Positions 1 to 5,313 of a DNA stretch of 5,338 bases are shown piece after piece (positions within the stretch are counted from its first letter, which is position 1; each line of letters starts with the position of its first letter). The position numbers and the translations under genes were made by a program. Below the pieces are notes generated by a model, which saw nothing but the letters and a program-made list of their open reading frames with translations, searched no databases and was not told the origin of the DNA. The DNA comes from Promethearchaeia archaeon (GTDB lineage: Archaea > Asgardarchaeota > Lokiarchaeia > Sigyniarchaeales > SOKP01), in assembly GCA_029856375.1 (NCBI GenBank), contig JAHQWX010000162.1, forward strand, positions 1 through 5,338. Direction: 5' to 3'.

Positions 1-189
1 ATCTATATGATCGCGATGCTGTTCTGCTATTTCGTTAGCTTTAGAGAAGGAATGAACTTAGGGCGCATCATGTACGGGCGATTGTCGTACGAGCGAGGGT
101 ATTGGTACTTAATCAGGTCAACCAATATGATCGTGAGAAGTAAGAAAAAAGTAGAAAAGCGATTACAAAAAGAACGCTCTAAATCTTAA
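1..189 (+). CDS. 3' end of an unidentified, possibly membrane-associated protein (partial)
   Basis: The frame is open from the first base to a TAA at 187-189, giving the last 62 or so residues of a protein whose start lies outside the window. The visible part opens with a hydrophobic stretch of about 14 residues (IYMIAMLFCYFVSF). A segment rich in Gly, Tyr and Arg follows (GMNLGRIMYGRLSYERGYWY), then a strongly basic tail (SKKKVEKRLQKERSKS). A hydrophobic segment followed by a basic tail suits a membrane or membrane-bound protein with a cytoplasmic C-terminus, but I do not recognise the family. An ATG at position 7 could be the start of a 60-aa protein, but the frame is open upstream and no ribosome site can be seen, so truncation by the window edge is more likely. 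The gene converges on the GH3 gene with 34 bp between the stop codons. Confidence 0.55.
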   Translation: MYMIAMLFCYFVSFREGMNLGRIMYGRLSYERGYWYLIRSTNMIVRSKKKVEKRLQKERSKS

Positions 190-225
190 TTTTATTTATT
201 TTTCTTTTCTTTTTATTAGATTTTT
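187..225 (+). terminator. T-rich terminator of the partial upstream gene
   Basis: Directly after the TAA at 187-189 the plus strand becomes almost pure T with a few A and C: runs of T around 190-193, 199-203, 204-213 and 220-225. No stable GC hairpin precedes it. Archaeal RNA polymerase typically stops at such U-tracts without a hairpin. The tract fills the whole gap before the convergent GH3 stop codon. Confidence 0.6.
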
Positions 226-2296
226 AAGATACTTTGAAAGTTGTGGTTAAGAGGTCTTCGTTTCGGGACGATCCTCCAACATATAATACATGCTCAATCT
301 TCTCGACCACCCAGCCCCCTTTATCTGGATCGTAGTACGCTAAGTCTTTTACATTTAAATTAATCTCCACCGTTTTTGTCTTAGCAGCATCAAGAGAGAT
401 TTTCTTAAATCCTTTGAGTTCTTTGGGAGGACGCTCTACTGAAGGTTTTTTGTATCCAATGTACAATTGCACGATTTCCTCACCGGCTACTTTTCCTTTA
501 TTTGAAATGTCCACGCTAACTTTAATTGCTTCGCCTTCTTTTGCGCTCGTTTTATCGATTTGAAGATTGGAATAAGCGAACGAAGTATAACTCAAACCAA
601 AGCCAAATGGAAAGGTGGGTTCCACTCCATTCTTTTCTAACAACCTATACCCGTGGTAATATCCGTATTCAATTGCTCTTGCCTTAATATCGAAATATGG
701 AAGATGATCTGCAGATTTAGGAACGATAAACGGAAGCTTTCCACTTGGATTCACATCGCCAAAAAGAATCTCGCCTAATGCGGTACCCCCTTCCATACCA
801 GAATACCACGCCATTAGAATCGTTGGAATTTTGTCCTTCCACGACTCTAAGATTATCGCGCTTCCACCCACGAGAACGACGACGCAATTTTTATTCACCG
901 ATGCAATTGCAGAGATGAGTTGCTCGTCCTGAGGTCTCAATTCGAGAGACGACCTATCGCCACCCTTAGAAAACACATATTCTCCTTCGTCCCTATGGGT
1001 ATATCCTACTACTATTATCGCCACATCGGCGTTTTTTGCCACATCCAGCGCGCTCTCAAGTTCGGTAACATCGTTATAACTAACATCTATCGAGTCACCG
1101 GCGATTTTTTTAATTCCTTCTAAAGGGGTTACTACATAAGGAGCGTAAACTCTGCTGCTTCCCTTATCTCCCGTGTTTTCCATATTCGCGAGCTTTCCAA
1201 TAACTGCGATTTTTTTTACATCGCTTCGCTTAAGCGGCAGTAAATTATTATCGTTTTTTAGGAGAACCATGCTCTTTCTCGCTGCTTCTAACGCAACTTG
1301 AACATGTTCTTTACACGCGATTTTATCCAAGTTATATAATTTAGGATCTTGCTTCTTCGCAAACCGAATCTGTTGCCTCAAACTTCTTAGCGCTGCCTCG
1401 TTAATATATTCTTCCGGAACTCTTCCCTTTTTAACTAATTTTTCCAACTTCTTAGGTTTCATGCGCCATTTCAACGGCATTTCTATGTCCACTCCCGCAT
1501 TCGCTCCCATTTCGCCGTTTCTCACTCCAAATACGAAATCGGTGATAACAATCCCCTTGAAGCCCCAGTCTTCTTTCAAAATATCGCGTAATAAATGCTT
1601 GTTGTGGCCGCAATAATGCCCGTTTACTTGGTTATACGCGCTCATAATCGATGCTACCCCCGCTTCGACGCACTTCCTAAAGTGGTACAAATAGATCTCT
1701 CTTAATGTTCTTTCGTCAACGGAAACATCAATCTTGAACCTCGCGTTCTCCATGCTGTTGCAAGCGTAATGCTTCGCGCACGCCATGACATGGTTCTGCG
1801 TGCCCTTTGTGAGCGCCGCGCCCATAATTCCAAGGTGGTAAGGGTCTTCGCCGTAGGTTTCTTGTGCTCTACCCCACGCTGGATGCCTGAGCAAGTTGAT
1901 GCAGACGCCTCCAAAGAAATTAGCACCTTGCGTTCTGGCTTCAATTCCAATTATATTACCAATCTTCTCTTCCAATTCTGGATCCCAAGACGCGCCTCTC
2001 GCCATGGAGACTGGGAAACAAGTGGAATTACCCATTACGCACCCTCGAGGTCCATCGGCGAACCGAATTCCAGGATTGCCAAGACGCTTCACTTCGCCCG
2101 CTACATAAGGTTTCTTATTGTATCTTATAAGCATCGGAATAACGCTTGGAATAAACGGTTTATCGCCGGACATTAATCGCGCTTTTTCTCTCAAAGTCAT
2201 TAGCGAAAGTATTTCTTGGGCTTTCTTTTCGATTTCGTTTTCTTTCAAACCAGCAAATTCGTCCCAATTTATCTTAGGGGTTTTAGATTTCGACAT
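224..2296 (-). CDS. Glycoside hydrolase family 3 beta-glucosidase-type enzyme (cytoplasmic)
   Basis: GH3 enzymes release glucose or another sugar from the non-reducing end of beta-linked oligosaccharides by a two-step retaining mechanism. The order here is the standard N-terminal TIM barrel (about residues 25-320), alpha/beta sandwich (about 340-545) and C-terminal fibronectin-III-like domain (about 585-688). Family marks include DGPRG at 81-85 (D81, sugar-binding Asp), RHPAWGRAQETYGEDP from 137, and KH at 175-176. The nucleophile D253 lies in GFKGIVITDF. The DEGE segment (436-439) followed by GGDR suggests E437 as acid/base, matching the GEGY...GDR arrangement of fungal-type beta-glucosidases. 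The C-terminal marks are PFGFGLSYTSF (from 563), GEEIVQLYIG and KELKGF. At 690 aa it is a normal length with no PA14 insert. No signal peptide is seen, so it probably acts on imported oligosaccharides in the cytoplasm. The ATG at 2296 is preceded by GTGAG at a spacing of 6. Family assignment is secure; the exact sugar specificity is not. Confidence 0.95.
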   Translation of the reverse strand: MSKSKTPKINWDEFAGLKENEIEKKAQEILSLMTLREKARLMSGDKPFIPSVIPMLIRYNKKPYVAGEVKRLGNPGIRFADGPRGCVMGNSTCFPVSMARGASWDPELEEKIGNIIGIEARTQGANFFGGVCINLLRHPAWGRAQETYGEDPYHLGIMGAALTKGTQNHVMACAKHYACNSMENARFKIDVSVDERTLREIYLYHFRKCVEAGVASIMSAYNQVNGHYCGHNKHLLRDILKEDWGFKGIVITDFVFGVRNGEMGANAGVDIEMPLKWRMKPKKLEKLVKKGRVPEEYINEAALRSLRQQIRFAKKQDPKLYNLDKIACKEHVQVALEAARKSMVLLKNDNNLLPLKRSDVKKIAVIGKLANMENTGDKGSSRVYAPYVVTPLEGIKKIAGDSIDVSYNDVTELESALDVAKNADVAIIVVGYTHRDEGEYVFSKGGDRSSLELRPQDEQLISAIASVNKNCVVVLVGGSAIILESWKDKIPTILMAWYSGMEGGTALGEILFGDVNPSGKLPFIVPKSADHLPYFDIKARAIEYGYYHGYRLLEKNGVEPTFPFGFGLSYTSFAYSNLQIDKTSAKEGEAIKVSVDISNKGKVAGEEIVQLYIGYKKPSVERPPKELKGFKKISLDAAKTKTVEINLNVKDLAYYDPDKGGWVVEKIEHVLYVGGSSRNEDLLTTTFKVS

Positions 2297-2302
2297 TTTT
2301 AA

Positions 2303-2307
2303 CTCAC
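2303..2307 (-). promoter_or_regulatory. Shine-Dalgarno site of the GH3 gene
   Basis: On the minus strand GTGAG lies six bases before the ATG at 2296. It matches part of the GGAGGTGA complement of the 16S rRNA tail and supports this start over later in-frame Met codons. Confidence 0.55.
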
Positions 2308-2339
2308 TTTTAGATTTTACTACGAAGAAATTCGGTAAG

Positions 2340-2376
2340 TTAATGTTTATTTACACTTAAGACTTTATTAATGTTT
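2340..2376. repeat. Direct repeat TTAATGTTT in the divergent promoter region
   Basis: The 9-mer TTAATGTTT occurs at 2340-2348 and again at 2368-2376, 28 bp apart, with a looser relative (AAATGTTTTT) near 2418-2427. The copies overlap and flank the proposed GH3 TATA box, where a regulator could bind. The composition is so AT-rich that this may be chance. Confidence 0.25.
2346..2353 (-). promoter_or_regulatory. Candidate TATA box for the GH3 gene
   Basis: The minus strand reads TAAATAAA here, about 50 bases before the ATG. An archaeal start site about 25 bases downstream would fall near 2324 and leave a leader of about 28 nt carrying the GTGAG site. The spacer is AT-rich throughout, so a chance match is possible. 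A second candidate (AGATTTAATTTAC on the minus strand) lies further upstream, around 2380-2395. Confidence 0.35.
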
Positions 2377-2475
2377 CTCAGTAAATTAAATCTAATTTTT
2401 CTAGTCAAATAGAACATAAATGTTTTTAAAAATAACTTGATTAATTTTTTGTATATCCAGGGTTGCAATCTACAA

Positions 2476-2484
2476 TATATTTAA
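2476..2484 (+). promoter_or_regulatory. Candidate TATA box for the radical SAM gene
   Basis: TATATTTAA lies about 39 bases before the ATG at 2519. It would place transcription start near 2505 and give a leader of about 14 nt that just includes the purine-rich ribosome site. An alternative, TTTTTAAAAATA at 2423-2434, would give a leader of about 60 nt. The sequence does not decide between them. Confidence 0.35.
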
Positions 2485-2506
2485 TGATTAATCTTATGAG
2501 TACCAA

Positions 2507-2515
2507 AAGGCGAGG
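2507..2515 (+). promoter_or_regulatory. Ribosome binding site of the radical SAM gene
   Basis: AAGG at 2507-2510 and GAGG at 2512-2515 stand just before the ATG at 2519, with spacings of 8 and 3 bases. The AAGG copy has the normal spacing. This purine-rich stretch fixes the start, as the 222-bp spacer has no other good candidate in frame. Confidence 0.55.
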
Positions 2516-2518
2516 ATC

Positions 2519-4063
2519 ATGAAAAATAAGAACGGTTATCCAATTGTTTTTACGAGTTCTGCTACTGAAATGAGCGATTTTAGGGACGACCCTTTTAGAG
2601 CGTTTATGGGCGGTTTCCCCCAATTTTTCACAGTCATTCAAGGCTACCCCCCGATCAAACACGACGAGCGAGGTGCAAAGTTTGCGCCATACGGACTGCG
2701 GAAAATTCAAGCAATTCTTCTAAAAAATGGTTTTAAAGATGAAGACATGATTGCGGTCCATCCGAAATACATTAAAAAAGTTGTTGGGACCGATACGAAA
2801 ATAATTGCTATTTCCGCGATGGACCCGCTTGCTCTCGCGTATGTTGACCTAACCTATTCAGGTTTTTTAGGGATGGGTGAAGCTACCAACGCGCTTGAGT
2901 TCCGGAAAATGTGTTTTAAAATTAAATCACTAAAGAATAGGCACATAAAATTAATTGTTGGAGGAGCTGGTACGTGGCAAATTGCAAACAATAAAGCGAT
3001 GAACTATCTCGGAGTAGATCATGTGATTATGGGAGAATCCGAAATGGGCGTGGCGGACACTTTCAGAAAAATCGGAAAAAACGAGCAATTACCTCCAATT
3101 ATTAAATTTAATTCTCCAACAGAGGAATCTATTGTACCAATACAGCATGGAGTTATTCACGGTGGAGTTGAATTATCGCGCGGTTGTGGTCGGAATTGTC
3201 AATTCTGTTCTCCTACGATGAGAAATCGTCGCGACATCCCCGTTGACCAAGTTTTAAATGAAGTAGAAGTGAACGTTCGCGCTGGGAATCGAATGATAAC
3301 TTTAATTAGCGAAGACATTCTGATATACGGGTGTAAAAGTCCTAAATTTATCCCCAACGAGGATGCTATTTGTAATTTAGCCAAAGGTATTGCTAAATTT
3401 GGAGAAATAAAATACATTCAACCAGTGCACATCTCTCTCGCGTGCGTGAGCGCAGCCCCAACAATAATACCGAAATTAACCGAAATATTTTGGGATAAGT
3501 CAATCAACCAGATTAAGGGAAGATATAGGATTCACAAAAGACAGATTATGTCCGCAGAAACGGGAATAGAAACTGGAAGCCCTCGAATCATGGAAAAATA
3601 TATGCGGGGTAAATGCTTGCCTTTTACGCCAAAAGAATGGCCAGACATCGTACTTCAATCGATGGGAATTTTGAACGACAACGATTGGTTACCCCTTGCG
3701 TCTTTCTTATTGGATATGCCCGAGGAAACCGAAGACGACACTTTGAAAACCATCGAACTTGTCGACGATTTGAAAGGTTACGAAGTGTTTCTAATGCCCG
3801 TTTTATTTGTACCATTGGGAGATTGCATATTAAGAAATGAAAGAAAGGCGGATTGGAGTAAAGTCACAGACGCTTCTCGCGAGCTCTTTCTTAGGTGTTG
3901 GGAAAACAACGTATATACCTATAAAGACGATTACATAAAGGGTATTTACAAAACAATAATTAGACTCCTTGCGGGAGGAATATATCTTTATTATTATCGT
4001 TGGAGAGAACAGAGAAAATCGTACAAAAGGTTAATAAAATATATTTCGGGATTAACTGCGTAA
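2519..4063 (+). CDS. B12-binding-type radical SAM protein (BchE/Elp3-like architecture)
   Basis: Radical SAM enzymes use a [4Fe-4S] cluster to cleave S-adenosylmethionine and start radical chemistry. The cluster motif is C223-GRN-C227-QF-C230, the CX3CX2C signature, within LSRGCGRNCQFCSP. Before it lies a Rossmann-like region (about 60-195) with the hallmarks of a cobalamin-binding domain: KIIAISAMDPLAL (from 94), LIVGGAGTW (from 145) and GVDHVIMGESE (from 165). The barrel continues with SAETGIETGSPRIMEKYMRG (from 345), matching the family's GIESGS...LKxM motif, and LLDMPEETEDDTLK (from 397), matching the usual GxPGETxED motif. The C-terminal 60 residues are basic and aromatic (IYLYYYRWREQRK). 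I see no DxHxxG, the motif that supplies the lower cobalt ligand, so cobalamin would bind without a histidine ligand or not at all. Substrate is unknown; relatives carry out methylations, cyclisations and thioether chemistry. It is transcribed divergently from GH3 as a single gene. Class is confident, role is not. Confidence 0.9.
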   Translation: MKNKNGYPIVFTSSATEMSDFRDDPFRAFMGGFPQFFTVIQGYPPIKHDERGAKFAPYGLRKIQAILLKNGFKDEDMIAVHPKYIKKVVGTDTKIIAISAMDPLALAYVDLTYSGFLGMGEATNALEFRKMCFKIKSLKNRHIKLIVGGAGTWQIANNKAMNYLGVDHVIMGESEMGVADTFRKIGKNEQLPPIIKFNSPTEESIVPIQHGVIHGGVELSRGCGRNCQFCSPTMRNRRDIPVDQVLNEVEVNVRAGNRMITLISEDILIYGCKSPKFIPNEDAICNLAKGIAKFGEIKYIQPVHISLACVSAAPTIIPKLTEIFWDKSINQIKGRYRIHKRQIMSAETGIETGSPRIMEKYMRGKCLPFTPKEWPDIVLQSMGILNDNDWLPLASFLLDMPEETEDDTLKTIELVDDLKGYEVFLMPVLFVPLGDCILRNERKADWSKVTDASRELFLRCWENNVYTYKDDYIKGIYKTIIRLLAGGIYLYYYRWREQRKSYKRLIKYISGLTA

Positions 4064-4073
4064 TATAATTACT

Positions 4074-4079
4074 CAAAAA
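4074..4079 (-). terminator. T6 terminator of the small membrane protein gene
   Basis: The minus strand carries a run of six T seven bases past the TAA at 4086-4088. No hairpin is evident, as expected for an archaeal U-tract terminator. It lies inside the 22-bp gap between two convergent genes. Confidence 0.5.
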
Positions 4080-4085
4080 ATAGAG

Positions 4086-4544
4086 TTAGAGTTGCGCTTC
4101 TTTCTTTTTTTTCCCCGCGTACAAGTAAATCAAGGCACCCATAACGCCCCAGAATGTAATAGCAACGACCCAACCCCAAATATAATCGATAGAAAAGGCC
4201 ATATACATGAAGCTAAAAAGCGCAGCGTATTCCAGAATTATATATGGAACATGCGTCTTCCATTTGCTCCTAAAATCGTACTTAAACACATAATCGAGCA
4301 AAATTTCCACAGCGTAGTACGAGAGAATAAGCACCATGCGGATAATAGTCATCGCATCCCGACCCCAGAGCAAATAAAACGCGAAAGCGATAATCACAGG
4401 GATTACAGTAGACATACACGCAGCTCCAAAAATCTTCACCCATTTCATATTCTCCTTTTTGGACGCAACAAAAATGCAAATTATTAAGCAATTAAACAAA
4501 ACGGCAACGATTAAAAACATTAAATCGATGGGATTATCAATCAA
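4086..4544 (-). CDS. Small five-helix membrane protein of unknown function
   Basis: The 152-residue product is mostly hydrophobic, with about five membrane segments at 8-27, 38-60, 65-86, 99-119 and 122-143. Short charged loops (SKKENMK, GRD, KYDFRSKWK) separate them, and the protein ends in a lysine-rich tail (KKKKEAQL) that probably faces the cytoplasm. I see no catalytic motif, no cofactor site and no recognisable family. The start is uncertain: the longest frame begins at TTG (4542-4544), preceded by an in-frame stop four codons upstream. The first ATG (4518-4520) would give 144 residues starting MFLIVAVLF and still keep the first helix. Neither has a convincing ribosome site; a TGAG lies some eight bases before the TTG. 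The gene stands alone between the convergent radical SAM gene and the repeat array. The helix spacing and clean stop make it a real gene, but no function is proposed. Confidence 0.8.
   Translation of the reverse strand: MIDNPIDLMFLIVAVLFNCLIICIFVASKKENMKWVKIFGAACMSTVIPVIIAFAFYLLWGRDAMTIIRMVLILSYYAVEILLDYVFKYDFRSKWKTHVPYIILEYAALFSFMYMAFSIDYIWGWVVAITFWGVMGALIYLYAGKKKKEAQL
4099..4112 (+). terminator. T-tract likely ending radical SAM transcription, inside the convergent gene
   Basis: The 22-bp gap after the radical SAM stop has no plus-strand T run. The first strong one (TCTTTCTTTTTTTT) lies within the 3' end of the facing membrane-protein gene, where the other strand encodes its lysine-rich tail (GKKKKEAQL). 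The two convergent transcripts would overlap by a few tens of bases. Confidence 0.45.
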
Positions 4545-4594
4545 AATTATCGCTCAAAAATTTTTAGTTCTTAAGGTATAATTTGATGAAGAAG

Positions 4595-4602
4595 TTTATA
4601 AA
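4595..4602 (-). promoter_or_regulatory. Candidate TATA box for the membrane protein gene
   Basis: TTTATAAA, a perfect palindrome, lies about 50 bases before the TTG start. A leftward start site near 4573 would leave a leader of about 29 nt. Because the box is palindromic it could also drive transcription rightward into the array, with a start near 4622-4627. A second TATA-like sequence on the minus strand (AAATTATACC, about 4573-4582) would give a nearly leaderless message from the TTG. Confidence 0.4.
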
Positions 4603-4624
4603 AACGATTTTTATTCTGATTTTT

Positions 4625-4640
4625 TAATAAGAGAAAAAGG
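4625..4640 (-). terminator. T-rich stretch at the left end of the array (possible terminator of a leftward RNA)
   Basis: On the minus strand the sequence just past the last repeat unit reads CCTTTTTCTCTTATTA, followed by more AT-rich sequence. A leftward array transcript could end here, about 25 bases before the TATA box of the membrane protein gene, keeping the two units separate. Confidence 0.35.
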
Positions 4641-5286
4641 TAGAGGGAGTATGATATGTGCGTACAGTAAATCTATCAATCCCGAGAGATTTTAAGACTT
4701 TGGATCCGCCCGTACACACACTCACACTATATGGGTCGTGTGATATGTGTAATAGATTTTTGTACTTTTCTCCAAGAGGATTAAAATACTTTGAATCCTT
4801 GAACCCGCCTACACTTGCACCATGCTCGTACAGAAAATATTTCTTTCCCAAGGGATTGAAACATTTTAGGCCTTTCGACCCGACCTGTATTTGCTCAGTG
4901 CTTATATAGAAAGTACTTATTTCTCCGCGAGAGCCGAATACTTTGAGTCTTTGGGACTCGTTTATGCTTACACCGTGCTTGTATTGAAATGTTTATTTTC
5001 CGTCGAATCTAAACATTTTGGACCTTTCGGCCCGCCTATACTTACACAGTGCTTGCATAGTTAATACTTCTTTCCCGTAGGATTGAAATATTGTAAGTCT
5101 TTGGACCCGTTTATACTCACACCGCGTTTATATAAAAAATGCTTTTTTCCCGAAGGATCAAAACATTTGGGTTTTGCAACTCGATTATGCTTGCGCAATG
5201 TTCGTATATTTTAGTACTTTTTTCTCATAGAGAGCAAAATACTACGAGTTTTTGGACTCGCCTATACACACACATTCACACTAATC
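4640..5286 (-). ncRNA. Candidate structured non-coding RNA made of repeated three-hairpin modules
   Basis: On the minus strand each full unit can form three hairpins in fixed order. Hairpin A has an outer UAUAC/GUAUA-like stem, an AA/AA internal loop and a GCA/UGU inner stem (4810-4832, 4886-4908, 4963-4985, 5037-5059, 5112-5134, 5186-5208; always 23 nt). Hairpin B is a 5-bp stem with a short loop (4793-4806, 4868-4881, 4945-4959, 5020-5033, 5095-5108, 5169-5182, 5245-5260). Hairpin C is a 3-4 bp stem (4678-4691, 4771-4780, 4846-4855, 4922-4932, 4998-5007, 5073-5082, 5148-5157, 5223-5233). Pairing is kept by compensating changes: B is GAGUC/GACUC at 4945 but GGGCC/GGUCC at 5020; C is UCC/GGA in most units but UUC/GAA at 4998. 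Minus-strand loops include GAAA twice, GCAA, UUCG, UACG and CUUG. In B I count eight G-U wobbles against two A-C mismatches, favouring the minus strand. In A the count is seven to five, not decisive. Function is unknown; ends are inferred from the TATA box and T-rich stretch. Confidence 0.5.
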
Positions 5287-5290
5287 TTAA
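4670..5290. repeat. Diverged tandem array of eight units of about 75 bp
   Basis: Units begin near 4670, 4763, 4838, 4914, 4990, 5065, 5140 and 5215, each opening with a TACTT-like pentamer on the plus strand (except the first, which is degenerate). Spacings between units 2 to 8 are 75, 76, 76, 75, 75 and 75. The first unit is longer (about 93 bp) and rearranged. Shared plus-strand blocks, in order, are a pyrimidine-rich TTTCCCG-AGGAT block, AAATACTTTG or AAACATTTTG, GTCTTTGGACCCG, then TATACTTACAC-GTGCTTGTATA. Units 2, 4, 6 and 8 share AATACTTTGAGTCTTTGG. Units 3, 5 and 7 share AACATTTTGG-CCTTTCG. Units 4 and 8 also share GAGAGC, while 2 and 6 share AGGATT. There are no unique spacers, so this is not a CRISPR. 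No intact reading frame spans it on either strand. Confidence 0.9.
4716..4750 (-). other. Imperfect 11-bp hairpin in the leftmost repeat unit
   Basis: On the minus strand UCACAC (4743-4738) pairs with GUGUGA (4727-4722), and ACACA (4750-4746) pairs with UGUGU (4720-4716). Between the two helices is a small internal loop (two bases against one), and the apical loop is ten bases (4737-4728). It stands where the other units have hairpin A and may act as an end structure of the proposed RNA. The plus strand can form the same pairs. Confidence 0.45.
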
Positions 5291-5305
5291 TTTTTGTTTT
5301 TTTTA

Positions 5306-5313
5306 TATTTAAA
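5306..5313 (-). promoter_or_regulatory. TATA box candidate for leftward transcription of the array
   Basis: The minus strand reads AAAACC then TTTAAATA, a close match to the archaeal TATA consensus, although the bases before it are a poor BRE. A start site about 25 bases downstream falls near 5285, at the right border of the last repeat unit. The match between predicted start and array edge is the main reason to take it seriously; the region is T/A-rich, so chance is possible. Confidence 0.45.

Noticed and set aside
1769..2176. Rightward 135-aa frame inside GH3
   Set aside because: It lies opposite highly conserved GH3 motifs and its product resembles no protein family; a shadow of the real gene.
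2441..2710. Leftward 89-aa frame over the radical SAM start
   Set aside because: It overlaps the promoter and the well-supported N-terminus of the radical SAM gene and has no recognisable features.
224..4063. GH3 and radical SAM as one functional pair
   Set aside because: They share only a divergent promoter region; nothing in either protein suggests a common substrate or pathway.
4092..4487. Rightward 131-aa frame opposite the membrane protein
   Set aside because: The opposite frame gives a coherent five-helix protein, whereas this one is low-complexity His/Asn/Arg-rich and has no ribosome site.
4624..4851. Leftward 75-aa open frame in the repeat region
   Set aside because: It covers only two units; the upstream units in the same register contain stops and shifts. 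Treated as part of the degenerate repeat rather than as a gene.
4658..4909. Rightward 83-aa open frame in the repeat region
   Set aside because: It covers only the first three units, carries no ribosome site or protein signature, and loses frame at the 76-bp unit. Read as a chance frame in the array.
4763..5214. Tandem tRNA or tRNA-derived genes (unit length 75, three hairpins)
   Set aside because: There is no acceptor stem joining the unit ends, the hairpins lack 7-base T and anticodon loops, and the GGTTCAA seen in unit 2 is not followed by a matching T-stem.
4670..5290. CRISPR array
   Set aside because: The whole 75-bp unit repeats with gradual divergence. There is no split into identical short repeats and unrelated spacers, and no cas gene nearby.
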